Shown here: piece after piece, positions 49,732 to 59,108 of the stretch
Layout of the letters: each line of letters opens with the position of its first letter
How positions within the stretch are numbered: position 1 is the stretch's first letter
DNA from: Pontibacter lucknowensis
Lineage (GTDB): Bacteria; Bacteroidota; Bacteroidia; Cytophagales; Hymenobacteraceae
DNA: 64,000 nt
Direction of reading: 5' to 3'
NCBI RefSeq assembly: GCF_900156415.1
Contig: NZ_FTNM01000004.1
Span: 1 to 64,000, forward strand
Position numbers and translations under genes: made by a program
The notes under the pieces: model-generated
What the model was told of the DNA's origin: nothing
What the model saw: the letters and a program-made list of their open reading frames with translations, nothing else
Databases searched by the model: none

Positions 49732-50865
49732 ATGGGAGCATCCGAATACTACAGGCAGGCTTCATTACGCATAGGAGGCAGCAATTGGCTGTTTCGCTTG
49801 CTGATTGGGGCAGTAGTGGCTGTTGCGGCATCCTGTGCTACCTCGCCAACTGGAGAGAAGGTCGAGGGATTGCAGACTGAGAATGTCATTATAGTCGTGA
49901 TCGATGGCATTCGGTATTCGGAAACCTGGGGAGCAGTGCCAGGTATTATTCCCAACATGTCCACCGATTTGCTCCACAGAGGCACCTTCTGCAGAAACTT
50001 CCGGAATGATGGCTATACCTACACCAATTCCGGCCATGCGGCTATCACGACTGGGGTGAACCAGCCGATTGATAACTATGGAGATGAGCTGCCGGCTAAC
50101 CCCTCTTTGTTTCAGCAGTGGCTCAAGCAGAAAGGCAGACCGACCACCGCCGCCTGGATCATTTCAAGTAAAGACAAGCTGGATATTTTGGGCAATACCC
50201 TTCGGCCTGATTGGAAAGACCAGTTTTTGCCATCGCTTAACTGTGGCGTGAGCGGCCCTGGCAGTGGCTATCGGGCGGATTCTCTCACGCTGGTGGAGGT
50301 AATGAAAGTGCTCACCACCCACAGGCCCAACCTACTGCTGATCAATTTTATGGAACCGGATGGCTATGCCCACGCCGGAAACTGGGATTACTACCTGAGA
50401 GGCATCGCCCGGTCCGACCGCTATGTGAAGCAGCTCTGGGATTTCCTTGAAAAAGATGCGCACTACAAAGGAAAAACAACAATGCTTATTACCACGGACC
50501 ATGGCCGCCATCTCGATTCGGTAAAGAACGGATGGATAGACCATGGCGATGATTGTGAAGGCTGTCAGCATATAAGTCTGCTCGCCCTGGGACCAGATTT
50601 TAGAAGAGACGCTATCGTCGAAACCAAGTATAGCTTGGTTGATATTTCCGCTACGGTTTCCCGGATGCTCGATTTTGAGATGGACTCTACTGTCTTAGTG
50701 CCGCTTGTAGACACTGTAGTAGTAGACCTTGCCATGGATACGACCCTGACGGCTTTCCGGAAAGACTCTATTCGGTTGGAGGTGAAAATGGATACAACTG
50801 CACTGAAAGGGAATGTGATGAAAGACCTGTTCTCCAGGAAAGCACTGAAGCAAATGGGGCTCTAA
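49732..50865 (+). CDS. Alkaline phosphatase superfamily lipoprotein
   Basis: A 377-residue exported hydrolase. A lipoprotein signal ends VAVAASC. The fold markers are VVIDGIRYSETW (metal-binding Asp) near the mature start, TNSGHAAITTG with the probable Ser/Thr nucleophile, FMEPDGYAHAGNW, and TTDHGRHLD plus a downstream GCQHISLLALG (metal ligands). This set matches phosphodiesterase/sulfatase-like members of the alkaline phosphatase superfamily. The actual ester is not predictable. I start at the ATG at 49732, since the frame's first codon is a TTG two codons upstream. The C-terminus after about residue 310 is unusually rich in Asp, Val and Leu. Confidence 0.82.
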   Translation: MGASEYYRQASLRIGGSNWLFRLLIGAVVAVAASCATSPTGEKVEGLQTENVIIVVIDGIRYSETWGAVPGIIPNMSTDLLHRGTFCRNFRNDGYTYTNSGHAAITTGVNQPIDNYGDELPANPSLFQQWLKQKGRPTTAAWIISSKDKLDILGNTLRPDWKDQFLPSLNCGVSGPGSGYRADSLTLVEVMKVLTTHRPNLLLINFMEPDGYAHAGNWDYYLRGIARSDRYVKQLWDFLEKDAHYKGKTTMLITTDHGRHLDSVKNGWIDHGDDCEGCQHISLLALGPDFRRDAIVETKYSLVDISATVSRMLDFEMDSTVLVPLVDTVVVDLAMDTTLTAFRKDSIRLEVKMDTTALKGNVMKDLFSRKALKQMGL

Positions 50866-50913
50866 GCCTGCCCTGTTATAACTGTCGCAGCACAGGCAAT
50901 TAAGTTTCTAGTT

Positions 50914-52002
50914 ATGTTACCAATTGTTATACATCGAAACAATCGCCGCATGGCCGATCGCTTTGTATACCTGTTGGTTTTTCTTTTGCTGGGGTGGCAG
51001 CCGGCGCGGGCTCAGGAAAAGCCGCTCTTCGAGGATGAGGCAGTGCTTCAATTCAAGTTGGTTGCCGACTTTCAAAAGCTGTTAAAGGACCGTGGCGATG
51101 ATAGAAAGTATCATGCCGCTACCCTCTTTTATCAGGATGCTGCAGGTGGGGAGATCTCTTTGCCGCTGCGGGTGATGGTGCGGGGCAACCGCCGTCGCGA
51201 TGTCACCGTCTGCCGCTTTCCGCCGCTCATGCTTAACCTGATCCGCAAAAAAATGCCGGCAGGAACCGTGTTTGAAGGGCAAAACAAACTGAAGCTGGTA
51301 ACACACTGCGTAGGGGAGGAGTACGTGCTGCGGGAGTACCTGGTATATAAGGTATACAACCTGCTGGCTGAAGAGAGCTTTCGGGTGCGCCTCTGTCAGG
51401 TGACCTACGAAGACAGCCTGGGAAAACGCAAACCAGAGGTGCGCTACGCCTTTCTGATAGAGGATGACAAAAGCATGGCCAGTCGGCTGGATATGAAGCT
51501 TATACCTAGCAAAATGCGCATAAGTATGGACCTTGTCGATCCGAAGGCTATGGCCCGGTTAGCCCTTTTCCAGTACATGATCGGCAACACAGACTGGTCT
51601 GTGCCTTACCGGCATAACATAGATCTGCTGGCACCTGACTCACTTTCAGAACCTATACCTGTGCCTTTCGACTTCGACTACGCAGGTATAGTAGGGGCAC
51701 CCTATGCTGCACCGCCTCCCGAGTTGGGTATAAAGTCAGTAAAGCAGCGCCTGTACAGAGCGTATACTTTCCCGGATAACATCCACCGGGAGATGGTTAA
51801 CACGTTTAATGCTTACCGTACTCCGATTTATGCAGTATACAGGCAATGTGAGCCCTTGAGTAAATCAGGGTTGCGGCAGTCGCTTAAGTACCTGGATAGT
51901 TTTTACGCCATCATCAACCACCCCCGCAAGTTTGACCGGGAAATCGTGAAAGTGGGGGAGCGTAACGAGAAAGCCTACGTGACAGTGAAAGGCCTGAAAT
52001 GA
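50914..52002 (+). CDS. Secreted protein, possibly CotH/kinase-like fold
   Basis: A 362-residue exported protein. The signal peptide ends PARAQ; either the Met at 50914 or the one at 50950 could start it. The mature protein contains MVRGNRRRDVTVCRFPPLMLN, then a helical middle (EEYVLREYLVYKVYNLL) and FQYMIGNTDWSVPYRHNIDLL followed by PVPFDFDYAGIV. The order of an Asn/Asp-rich loop, a His-Asn pair and a DFDYAG segment is reminiscent of CotH-type secreted kinases, but this is a weak resemblance. It follows the phosphatase-like gene by 48 bases and likely shares its transcript. Confidence 0.65.
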   Translation: MLPIVIHRNNRRMADRFVYLLVFLLLGWQPARAQEKPLFEDEAVLQFKLVADFQKLLKDRGDDRKYHAATLFYQDAAGGEISLPLRVMVRGNRRRDVTVCRFPPLMLNLIRKKMPAGTVFEGQNKLKLVTHCVGEEYVLREYLVYKVYNLLAEESFRVRLCQVTYEDSLGKRKPEVRYAFLIEDDKSMASRLDMKLIPSKMRISMDLVDPKAMARLALFQYMIGNTDWSVPYRHNIDLLAPDSLSEPIPVPFDFDYAGIVGAPYAAPPPELGIKSVKQRLYRAYTFPDNIHREMVNTFNAYRTPIYAVYRQCEPLSKSGLRQSLKYLDSFYAIINHPRKFDREIVKVGERNEKAYVTVKGLK

Positions 52003-52003
52003 A

Positions 52004-52034
52004 ATCGCCGAAACAAACAGGTTGCTTCGGCGAT
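52004..52034. terminator. Hairpin between converging genes
   Basis: ATCGCCGAA (52004-52012) pairs with TTCGGCGAT (52026-52034). The T-run is weak, so this is a probable rather than certain terminator for the secreted-protein gene and the converging ABC-F gene. Confidence 0.6.
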
Positions 52035-52057
52035 CTTAAGGTATAGCTGTGAGTTGC

Positions 52058-53932
52058 TTACATGATCTCGGAGAGCTCGAGCCAACGCATCTCTTTTTCT
52101 TCCAGTTGCTCGTTTAACTGCTCCAGTTCTTTGGCCCAGGCATTAAGCTGCTCGTGGTCAGTGGTAGTGCCGGCATTCATGGTTTCGATGATCTCTGCTT
52201 TACGTGCCTCGAGTTTTGGCATCTCCTTCTCCAGTTCTTCAAACTCTTTTTTCTCCTGATAAGTCGGTTTGCGCTTTCCTGTCATGGGTTGCTCCTGTTT
52301 CTTTTCGATTACAGGGGCAGCCTGCTTTGGTTCCTGGTCGGTTTTTTCCTGCTCCTTCAGCCACTCGCGGTAGTCGGTATAGTTGCCCGGGAAGTTGCGA
52401 ATCTTGCCTTCGCCCTCAAACACAAACAGGTGCTCTACCAGCCGGTCCATGAAGTAACGGTCGTGCGATACCATCAGCAGACAGCCGCCAAAGTTGAGCA
52501 GGAAGTCTTCCAGTATGTTGAGCGTGATGATGTCGAGGTCGTTGGTTGGCTCATCTAGGATCAGGAAGTTGGGGTTCTTGATCAGCACGCGCAGCAACTG
52601 CAGACGGCGCTTCTCCCCACCGCTCAGTTTGCTTACAAAGGTATACTGCTGCGGCGGCGCAAATTGGAAGTGCTGCAGGAACTGGCTGGCTGTGATCACC
52701 TCACCATTGGCCATCTCCACTACCTCTGCAATATCTTTCACGATGTCGATCACCCGCTGGTCTTGCTTGTACTCGAGCTCATCCTGGGTGTAGTAACCAA
52801 ACACAGTAGTTTGGCCGGCATCGATGGTGCCGCTGTCGGGCTGCAGTTTGCCGGTGAGCATGTTCAGGAAAGTAGACTTACCTGCCCCGTTCGGCCCTAC
52901 GATGCCAATGCGGTCTTTTTTCTTAAACACATAAGAGAAGTCGTCCACGATTTTCTTAGGTCCAAAGGACTTCGAAATATGGTCTACCTCGATGATCTTG
53001 CCGCCCTGGCGTGTCGTCTTTACGGAAAGCTCCAGTTGCGGAGCCGCTGTTTTTTTGGCTGCTTTCTCTTTCAATTCTTCAAAAGCATCGACTCTATACT
53101 TGGCTTTGGTACCGCGGGCCTTTGGTTGACGCCGGATCCAATCCAACTCTTTGCGCATTAGGTTGCGGGCTTTCTCGGTTTCTGCAGCGGCCATTTCTTC
53201 ACGCGAAGCCTTCTTCTCCACAAAATAGCTGTAGTTGCCTTTGTAAGTATAGAGCTCACCGTTGTCGAGTTCGGCTATTTCGTTGGCCACCTTATCCAGG
53301 AAGTAGCGGTCGTGCGTCACCATCAGCAGGGTGGTGTTCTGCGTGGAAAGCAGGCCTTCCAACCACTCAATGGTGTCCAGGTCCAGGTGGTTAGTGGGCT
53401 CATCCAGAATGAGCATGCTAGGCTCCTCAATGAGCACTCGGGCCATGGCCACCCGCTTGCGCTGCCCGCCCGAGAGCTGTTTTATCTCCTGCTCAAGATT
53501 GTGTATACCTAACTTGGAAAGGATCTGCTTCACTTTGATCTCAAAATCCCAGGCTTGCAGCTCGTCCATACGCTCCATTAGGTGCTGCATCTTCTCCGCA
53601 CTAGTGTCGGGGTGGGAGATGGCTACTTCGTATTCGCGGATGACGTCGAGTACTTCGCTCTGTCCACCAAAAATGGTCTGCTGTACCGTCAGCTCTTCAT
53701 CAAACTCCGGGTTCTGGCCCAGGAAACCGATCGTGACTTCTTTGCGCACGCTCACGCTACCCTCGTCAGGGGGTAATTTGCCTGCCAGCACATTGAGCAG
53801 CGTGGTTTTGCCAGAGCCGTTCACGCCAACCAGGGCGACACGTTGCCCCTGGCTGATGCCGAAGTTCAGGTTTTTGAAAAGCCAGCGTTCGCCAAAGCTT
53901 TTTGATATATTTTCTGCGGATAGGTAATTCAT
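52058..53932 (-). CDS. ABC-F family ATPase (Uup-like)
   Basis: A 624-residue soluble protein with two ABC domains. First domain: GVNGSGKTT and LSGGQRKRVAMARVL. Second: GPNGAGKST and LSGGEKRRLQLLRVL. A linker rich in Arg and Lys between the domains (about 240-300) and a C-terminal coiled-coil with many Glu and Lys (about 560-624) give the Uup/EttA-like layout. There are no membrane helices, so it is not a transporter. ABC-F proteins bind ribosomes and relieve stalled states. Uup in particular is tied to DNA transposition precision and ribosome function. Confidence 0.93.
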   Translation of the reverse strand: MNYLSAENISKSFGERWLFKNLNFGISQGQRVALVGVNGSGKTTLLNVLAGKLPPDEGSVSVRKEVTIGFLGQNPEFDEELTVQQTIFGGQSEVLDVIREYEVAISHPDTSAEKMQHLMERMDELQAWDFEIKVKQILSKLGIHNLEQEIKQLSGGQRKRVAMARVLIEEPSMLILDEPTNHLDLDTIEWLEGLLSTQNTTLLMVTHDRYFLDKVANEIAELDNGELYTYKGNYSYFVEKKASREEMAAAETEKARNLMRKELDWIRRQPKARGTKAKYRVDAFEELKEKAAKKTAAPQLELSVKTTRQGGKIIEVDHISKSFGPKKIVDDFSYVFKKKDRIGIVGPNGAGKSTFLNMLTGKLQPDSGTIDAGQTTVFGYYTQDELEYKQDQRVIDIVKDIAEVVEMANGEVITASQFLQHFQFAPPQQYTFVSKLSGGEKRRLQLLRVLIKNPNFLILDEPTNDLDIITLNILEDFLLNFGGCLLMVSHDRYFMDRLVEHLFVFEGEGKIRNFPGNYTDYREWLKEQEKTDQEPKQAAPVIEKKQEQPMTGKRKPTYQEKKEFEELEKEMPKLEARKAEIIETMNAGTTTDHEQLNAWAKELEQLNEQLEEKEMRWLELSEIM

Positions 53933-53976
53933 AAAGCAAATTTAGGCATTTCTGCGCTATAGGCAGACAAAATAAA

Positions 53977-54004
53977 ACAGGCTGACTTGATGGAGTCAGC
54001 CTGT
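53977..54004 (-). terminator. Terminator of the SPW gene
   Basis: A 10-bp perfect stem (ACAGGCTGAC, 53977-53986, with its complement at 53995-54004) is followed on the minus strand by TTTTATTTT. It lies 24 bases past the SPW-gene stop. Confidence 0.87.
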
Positions 54005-54028
54005 TGCATTACACATGGTTTATATCGC

Positions 54029-54418
54029 TTATCGCATGGTTTCTTCGTGTGCTACATTAGTTTTGTAAGCTCTGCTTGGTGTACGATGTGTCGTTAGCGA
54101 TGCCAGTATAGAGAATACACCGAAAATCAGGTGTGGTGTATACACATAGTCGGCAAAACCAAACAGCCATGGAGACAGTGCTAGTATGACGCCAATGCCA
54201 AAGTCAAGCATCAGGTGTGTCTGCATTGGAATCTTCTTTACCAGACCCATCTCAAAGTCTGTCAGGATTGTTTGCAGAAGCACGATCGCGCCTATGACTA
54301 CAGGTACCCAGGTTTCAGAACCACCTGCGGCAAAATTGAACAGCCAGGGCGATGCAATAAGTAAAATACCATATACATAATCCAATATACCGTGAAAACG
54401 GGTTGGGATAAATCGCAT
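54029..54418 (-). CDS. SPW repeat membrane protein
   Basis: A 129-residue protein with four membrane helices arranged as two similar halves. Each half contains the eponymous motif, ASPWLFNF near residue 23 and SPWLFGF near 81, preceded by LDYVYGI and LDFGIGV. The repeat pattern is the SPW (PF03779-type) family, small membrane proteins of unknown function. An AAGGAGG-like ribosome binding site precedes the start. The protein ends in a short basic tail. Single gene with its own terminator. Confidence 0.88.
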   Translation of the reverse strand: MRFIPTRFHGILDYVYGILLIASPWLFNFAAGGSETWVPVVIGAIVLLQTILTDFEMGLVKKIPMQTHLMLDFGIGVILALSPWLFGFADYVYTPHLIFGVFSILASLTTHRTPSRAYKTNVAHEETMR

Positions 54419-54505
54419 GATTACCTCCTTTCTTGTTGTTATACAAGGTATAATATACGATTCGTACTTAGAGGTGTTGGATATATAGTAGAAAAATAGT
54501 GCAAT

Positions 54506-55033
54506 TTATTGCTCAGTCATCACTAGGGTGCGGGCTACATAATCGTGCAGTGCCTGCTTACGGCGGGTAAATTGTATGAGCAAAAAGCCAAGTAACAGCG
54601 GTAAAGCCGAAAGGATGCGTGAGAAATAGCGCGCATTAGCCTGAAGAAAAGAAATGCGCTTGCCCCGCAAGTCCGTTACTTTCAGCCCCAAGGTAAACTT
54701 GCCAATAGTAGCCTGCTTGGGGGAGGCCTCCAGCAAGGTATAGTAAAGCCAGTGCAGTATAGGAAAATACAGACTGTAAAAAAATAACTGAAGTACAGCT
54801 TCAAACTCAAGCATACTAATGTTGCCATCTACCACCACTTGTTTCCAGGTGTTGAACTGCAGCGAATTTTCGGCCATAGAGTAAAGTATGATCGAGTACC
54901 AGAACACGAGTATAGTCGTGTCGATCAGGAAGGCCACAGAGCGACTGATAAAACTACCATACAAGGGAGTTCGTTTCACCACAGGTGAAGCGGACGAGAT
55001 GATGAAAGCGGAGTCAGTGATAGCTGTAGACAT
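54506..55033 (-). CDS. RDD family membrane protein
   Basis: A 175-residue protein with three hydrophobic helices: about 33-52, 82-102 and 142-158. The family-defining motif is near residue 30 in SRSVAFLIDTTILVF, where RDD residues appear as the Arg and Asp flanking the first helix, and a later KFTLGLKVTDLRGKRIS stretch is typical. RDD proteins are widespread with no fixed role; some act as sodium/proton exchangers. Single minus-strand gene. Function is not deducible from context. Confidence 0.85.
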   Translation of the reverse strand: MSTAITDSAFIISSASPVVKRTPLYGSFISRSVAFLIDTTILVFWYSIILYSMAENSLQFNTWKQVVVDGNISMLEFEAVLQLFFYSLYFPILHWLYYTLLEASPKQATIGKFTLGLKVTDLRGKRISFLQANARYFSRILSALPLLLGFLLIQFTRRKQALHDYVARTLVMTEQ

Positions 55034-55361
55034 AAGGGCTAGGCTAGGAGGTGGATAATCTGCTTTATCTGCTCTGTTGATAAAGCCGCCGGGTGTCGTA
55101 CTCAGGGAATGGAGAATTAAGATAGCAATTCCCTTTGTATAAAGTAGTTAAATATAACCAAATAAAATTTATTTACAAAATATATTGTAAAAATAATATT
55201 TAATGCCGTCGCTCTGAATGATAAGCTGTTTCATAACTCAATAGTAAGTTTGAAAAATTCAATCATAATGTCAAAATAAGTGAATGATCTTAAAATCATG
55301 GTGAACATCTAATTTTGTGGGTTTTAGCATAACTTCGCACCATATGGGAGAGAGAAAAAAT
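55034..55361. other. Divergent promoter region
   Basis: A 328-base AT-rich spacer between the RDD gene and murI. The stretch 55140-55205 is nearly pure A and T and probably carries promoter elements. No gene is supported. Confidence 0.45.
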
Positions 55362-56159
55362 ATGCACCCGATCGGGGTATTTGACAGTGGCATAGGGGGG
55401 CTTACTGTAGCGCAGGCAATCGTGGCAGAACTGCCAAATGAAAGGCTTATATACTTTGGCGACACTGCCCATTTGCCTTATGGGGATAAATCTACGGCTG
55501 CCATACAGGCTTATGCCGTAAAGATTTGTGATCTGTTGCTCAGGCAGCATTGCAAAGTGATTTTAATCGCCTGTAACTCGGCTTCAGCGGCTGCTTATGA
55601 GCTTGTAAAGGAATATGTGGGCAGCAAGGCACGTGTGCTGAATGTGATAGAACCGGTGGTGGAGCATATTGGAAAGACCTATGCAGGCAAAACGATTGGA
55701 CTTATCGGGACAAAGCAAACGGTCAACTCCAATGTGTATCGCAAAAAGATAGATGAACTGGACCTCGATATTACCCTGAAATCACATGCCACGCCGCTGC
55801 TAGCTGCCATGATCGAAGAGGGCTTTTTCAATGATTCTATTTCTGAAAACGTGATTCACGCCTACCTGTCAGCGCCCGAACTGCAAGGTATAGAGGCACT
55901 TATTCTGGGTTGTACGCACTATCCGCTTATCAAAAGACAGATCGAGAATTACTACCAGGGGAAAGTAGATGTACTGGACGCCAGCCAGATCGTGGCCAGG
56001 CATGTTCGGAGATTTCTGGAAACCAATGACCTGACCTCTGGCGAGTTGCAGGGCGATCATGCATTTTTTGTGTCTGATTTTACCAGGTCATTCGAAGAAA
56101 GTACCCGCATCTTCTTCAAGCGGAAAGTGCACCTGGAGCATTATCCCTTGTGGGAGTAG
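55362..56159 (+). CDS. murI: Glutamate racemase
   Basis: A 265-residue enzyme that supplies D-glutamate for peptidoglycan. The two catalytic cysteines are present: Cys71 in LIACNSASA and the second in GCTHYPLI near residue 182. N-terminal IGVFDSGIGGLTVAQAI and FGDTAHLPYG complete the signature. I start at the ATG at 55362, which has a strong GGGAGAGAG ribosome binding site. Earlier in-frame Mets at 55317 and 55344 lack one. Cofactor-independent mechanism is the family norm. The gene is monocistronic. Confidence 0.96.
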   Translation: MHPIGVFDSGIGGLTVAQAIVAELPNERLIYFGDTAHLPYGDKSTAAIQAYAVKICDLLLRQHCKVILIACNSASAAAYELVKEYVGSKARVLNVIEPVVEHIGKTYAGKTIGLIGTKQTVNSNVYRKKIDELDLDITLKSHATPLLAAMIEEGFFNDSISENVIHAYLSAPELQGIEALILGCTHYPLIKRQIENYYQGKVDVLDASQIVARHVRRFLETNDLTSGELQGDHAFFVSDFTRSFEESTRIFFKRKVHLEHYPLWE

Positions 56160-56307
56160 AGGAGTTTCAGTGTCAGGAATTTCAAAATGACAGGTCGTGA
56201 CCTGTCCAAATTATGCACTGGTAATCAACAATGCAGCCATCCTCCAATCCCTCACTTTCAGAAATCCCGTAAAAAGAGTACCTTTATATATCAACGGAGA
56301 TAATCTT

Positions 56308-56859
56308 ATGAAAAAGCGATATTTGACCATCGGGGACTTCAAGCGCAATGCCTTTATCATGGCCGCCGCCGCTACCATGGGACTCACCAGCTGTGACTCA
56401 AACACGCAGACAAATGATGAATGGAATGCGGGTACAGAAGTGCCTGTGCCGGATGGGATTGTAACGGAACTAACTGAGGAGGCACCTGACCAGTGGAAGA
56501 TCACCGATGAGCGTACCACAGCACCGGGCCAGAGCATGGCGATCTTAAAGTATAATGATGGCCGCGTAGATACGCTGCAGGGCCTGGCACTCGAGAACCA
56601 GATGCGTGACATTGCCCAAAATGAGCAGCAATATACCCAGGGCGGCTTCGGTTTGGGCAGTGTGCTATGGTGGAGCGGCATGGGCTTTATGGCCGGTCGC
56701 ATGATGTCACCCAGACCTGCTTATTATGCCAACCCGGGTGTGATGAACAATACAGCCGCCTGGCGCCAGAATGTGCAGACTTACCGTCAGCAGTCTACAG
56801 CGCCTCGTACAGGCCGAAGCGGTTACTTCCGTGGACGCAGCGGCGGAGCGGGAGCCTAA
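56308..56859 (+). CDS. Lipoprotein in the position of YgiB
   Basis: A 183-residue protein. A Met at 56308 with an AACGGAGAT ribosome binding site begins a lipoprotein signal, ending GLTSC (lipid Cys27). The mature part has a short acidic region, a Gly/Trp/Met segment (LGSVLWWSGMGFMAGRM) and an Arg/Gly/Ser tail. It directly precedes a glutathionylspermidine-synthase-like gene, as YgiB (UPF0441) precedes YgiC in enterobacteria. The C-terminal Arg/Gly/Ser-rich tail is reminiscent of YgiB. A functional equivalent is inferred, not demonstrated. Confidence 0.6.
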   Translation: MKKRYLTIGDFKRNAFIMAAAATMGLTSCDSNTQTNDEWNAGTEVPVPDGIVTELTEEAPDQWKITDERTTAPGQSMAILKYNDGRVDTLQGLALENQMRDIAQNEQQYTQGGFGLGSVLWWSGMGFMAGRMMSPRPAYYANPGVMNNTAAWRQNVQTYRQQSTAPRTGRSGYFRGRSGGAGA

Positions 56860-57034
56860 TCTTAAGGTATAGGAAAAGCATATTTGCTGTTTCGCAAGGA
56901 GAGTATCCCGACAATCAGGTATAACGGTATGCTCCTTTTGGGGTTCATGCCTCGTATGGAAGGTATCAGTATAAGCTATGCTGCTTGTGCCGATACCTTC
57001 ATTTGCGTATCAACCTTTTATTTCTGAGTATTTC

Positions 57035-58222
57035 ATGCTAGAAAATTCTAAGACGAGCATCCAGGTAAAACCTCATACAGGTGATGTGGAAAAAGCAGTG
57101 CGCGGACTGGGCTGGGAGTGGTGTGTGGAGGACGGATGCGCCAACTATGTGCCCGGCGAGGCAGTGGTGATTACCGAAGACGAAGCAGAAGAATTACTCG
57201 ATGCTGCCAGCTCGCTTTACAACATGATGGTGCAAGCCATTCCGAATGATCTTCCGGACGCCTTCCTGCAAGTGCTGGGTATACCCGAGAACCTATGGCA
57301 GCTAGTGCGCCAGTCATGGAACGACGACCGACAGGTGCATCTGTATGGTCGCTTTGACCTGGCGATGACGCCGGATGGCCCCAAAATGCTGGAATTTAAT
57401 GCCGATACCGCCACTTCTATACCTGAAACCGCTGTAGTGCAATGGGCCAGTCTGGCCGTTGCCGGCAAAAACGATGCCCTGCAGTATTCTGGCCTGTACG
57501 AAGCTCTGGTAGAACAACTCAGGGTATGGCGCGAACGAAACGAAGACCTAGCACCTGCCTTGCTCGTTACTTACATTGGGGCAAGTGCAGAGGACGAAGC
57601 CAACTGCTCGGTCATAACCCAGGCTGCCAACGAAGCTGGTTTTGAAGCCCATCTCTGCCCAATCGAAGAAGTGAGCTTCTCTACAGAGGGTGACGAAAAA
57701 GGCGTGTGGGCACAAGTGGAGTCAGAGCAGTGGCGGCATTTTCCGTTCTTGTTTAAGTTACTGCCATGGGAGCAGATTGCCTGGGAGGAGCCAGAGCTGC
57801 TGCAAACCCTGACACTGCTTTCCCGTTCCCGCACCATCACGATTGCCAATCCGGCCTATACCTTGCTGTTCCAGAGCAAAGGCATGCTAGCCTGGCTTTG
57901 GAAGGCTTTTCCGTACCACCCTCTTCTGCTGGAGGCAGACATCGAGCCGCTGACAGGTAAGTACATCAAAAAGCCATATTTTGGCCGTGAGGGGCAGAGC
58001 GTAGAGGTAGTAGACCGTGGGCGCGTGACCAAAGTTCGTGGTGAATATGATAAGCAGCAGCAGGTATACCAGCGTTGGTGCGAGCTGCCTGAAGACGACA
58101 AAGGCTACCAGTACCAGGCCGGTGTATTCTGGTCAGGTGAAGGAGCCGCCATCGGCTTTCGCCGCGAAAAAGGCATCATCACCAACCTGTCGCAGTTTGT
58201 GCCGCATATTGTGGAAGGTTAG
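57035..58222 (+). CDS. Glutathionylspermidine synthase-like (YgiC/YjfC family) protein
   Basis: A 395-residue ATP-grasp ligase of the synthetase half of glutathionylspermidine synthase. The core includes GRFDLAMTPDGPKMLEFNADTAT, with the metal-binding Glu and Asn, then VTYIGASAEDEANC, and at the C-terminus IKKPYFGREGQSVEVV, an ATP-binding Lys-Pro segment. YgiC/YjfC-type proteins keep the ATP-grasp site but act on unidentified amine or peptide substrates. The start at 57035 begins nearer the core; an ATG at 56978 is also in frame. It probably forms a unit with the preceding lipoprotein. Confidence 0.9.
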   Translation: MLENSKTSIQVKPHTGDVEKAVRGLGWEWCVEDGCANYVPGEAVVITEDEAEELLDAASSLYNMMVQAIPNDLPDAFLQVLGIPENLWQLVRQSWNDDRQVHLYGRFDLAMTPDGPKMLEFNADTATSIPETAVVQWASLAVAGKNDALQYSGLYEALVEQLRVWRERNEDLAPALLVTYIGASAEDEANCSVITQAANEAGFEAHLCPIEEVSFSTEGDEKGVWAQVESEQWRHFPFLFKLLPWEQIAWEEPELLQTLTLLSRSRTITIANPAYTLLFQSKGMLAWLWKAFPYHPLLLEADIEPLTGKYIKKPYFGREGQSVEVVDRGRVTKVRGEYDKQQQVYQRWCELPEDDKGYQYQAGVFWSGEGAAIGFRREKGIITNLSQFVPHIVEG

Positions 58223-58250
58223 TATTTATCAATATTGAAAAGGTATAGCT

Positions 58251-59009
58251 ATGTCAATAGACTCAAATGAGGATCTGGAAGGTATAAAAAAGGTGAGTGA
58301 AGCTGTGGCTATCACCCTCAGAAAAATGCGCGAACATGCCAGGCCAGGTATGACCACAAAGGAGTTGGATGACTTTGGATACAAGCTGCTGCAGTCTTAC
58401 AATGCACAGTCGGCACCCAAGATCACCTATGATTTCCCCGGCTATACCTGTATCAGTATCAATTACGAAGCTGCACACGGTATACCCTCCGACAAAACCG
58501 TTCTTAAAGAAGGAGACCTGGTAAACATAGATGTGTCGGCGGAACTCAATGGATATTATGCGGACAACGGCGGTTCTTTTATTTTGGGAGAAGACGTGCA
58601 TGGTTTGAACAAACTGGTAGATGCTTCTGTCACGGCACTGTATAAAGCGCTGAAAGAAATAAAGGGAGGCAAAAAGATAGCTGAAATAGGCCGCATTATA
58701 GAGACAGAAGCGAAGAAGAACGGTTTCAAGGTAATCAAGAATCTGGTTGGTCATGGCGTTGGTCGTAGCCTGCACGAAGAGCCGCACGAGATTCCATGCT
58801 TTTATGACAAGCAGGAGACCCGAAGGTTCCGCAAGAACACCGTGGTCGCTGTAGAAACCTTTATCTCCACCAAAGGAAGTTATGTGCATGAGAAAGGCGA
58901 CGGCTGGACTCTATTGGCAGATGCAGGAGCTTTTGTAGCGCAGCACGAGCACACGATCCTGATAACTGACGGCGAGCCGATTATCCTGACCGCTGCTAAT
59001 GGGATATAG
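58251..59009 (+). CDS. map: Type I methionine aminopeptidase
   Basis: A 252-residue metallopeptidase removing N-terminal methionine. The metal ligands are visible: Asp in VNIDVSAELNGYY and in ADNGGSF, His in GHGVGRSLHEEPHE, Glu in VVAVETFI and in QHEHTILI with the preceding Glu. The AHGIP stretch supplies the conserved substrate-pocket His. The second Asp sits in ADNGG, where most enzymes have GDTS, a local variation that still gives the ligand. The length is standard. The gene is about 100 bases upstream of nuoH, with no terminator evident between them. Confidence 0.94.
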   Translation: MSIDSNEDLEGIKKVSEAVAITLRKMREHARPGMTTKELDDFGYKLLQSYNAQSAPKITYDFPGYTCISINYEAAHGIPSDKTVLKEGDLVNIDVSAELNGYYADNGGSFILGEDVHGLNKLVDASVTALYKALKEIKGGKKIAEIGRIIETEAKKNGFKVIKNLVGHGVGRSLHEEPHEIPCFYDKQETRRFRKNTVVAVETFISTKGSYVHEKGDGWTLLADAGAFVAQHEHTILITDGEPIILTAANGI

Positions 59010-59108
59010 TTATGATCAGCTAAGTAAAAGCTGACTGTAGTATCTGGCTCGACTAGCACATTAGCACATTAAAAACTACCTTTGCCCGTTCATAAAACCT
59101 AACCGCTT

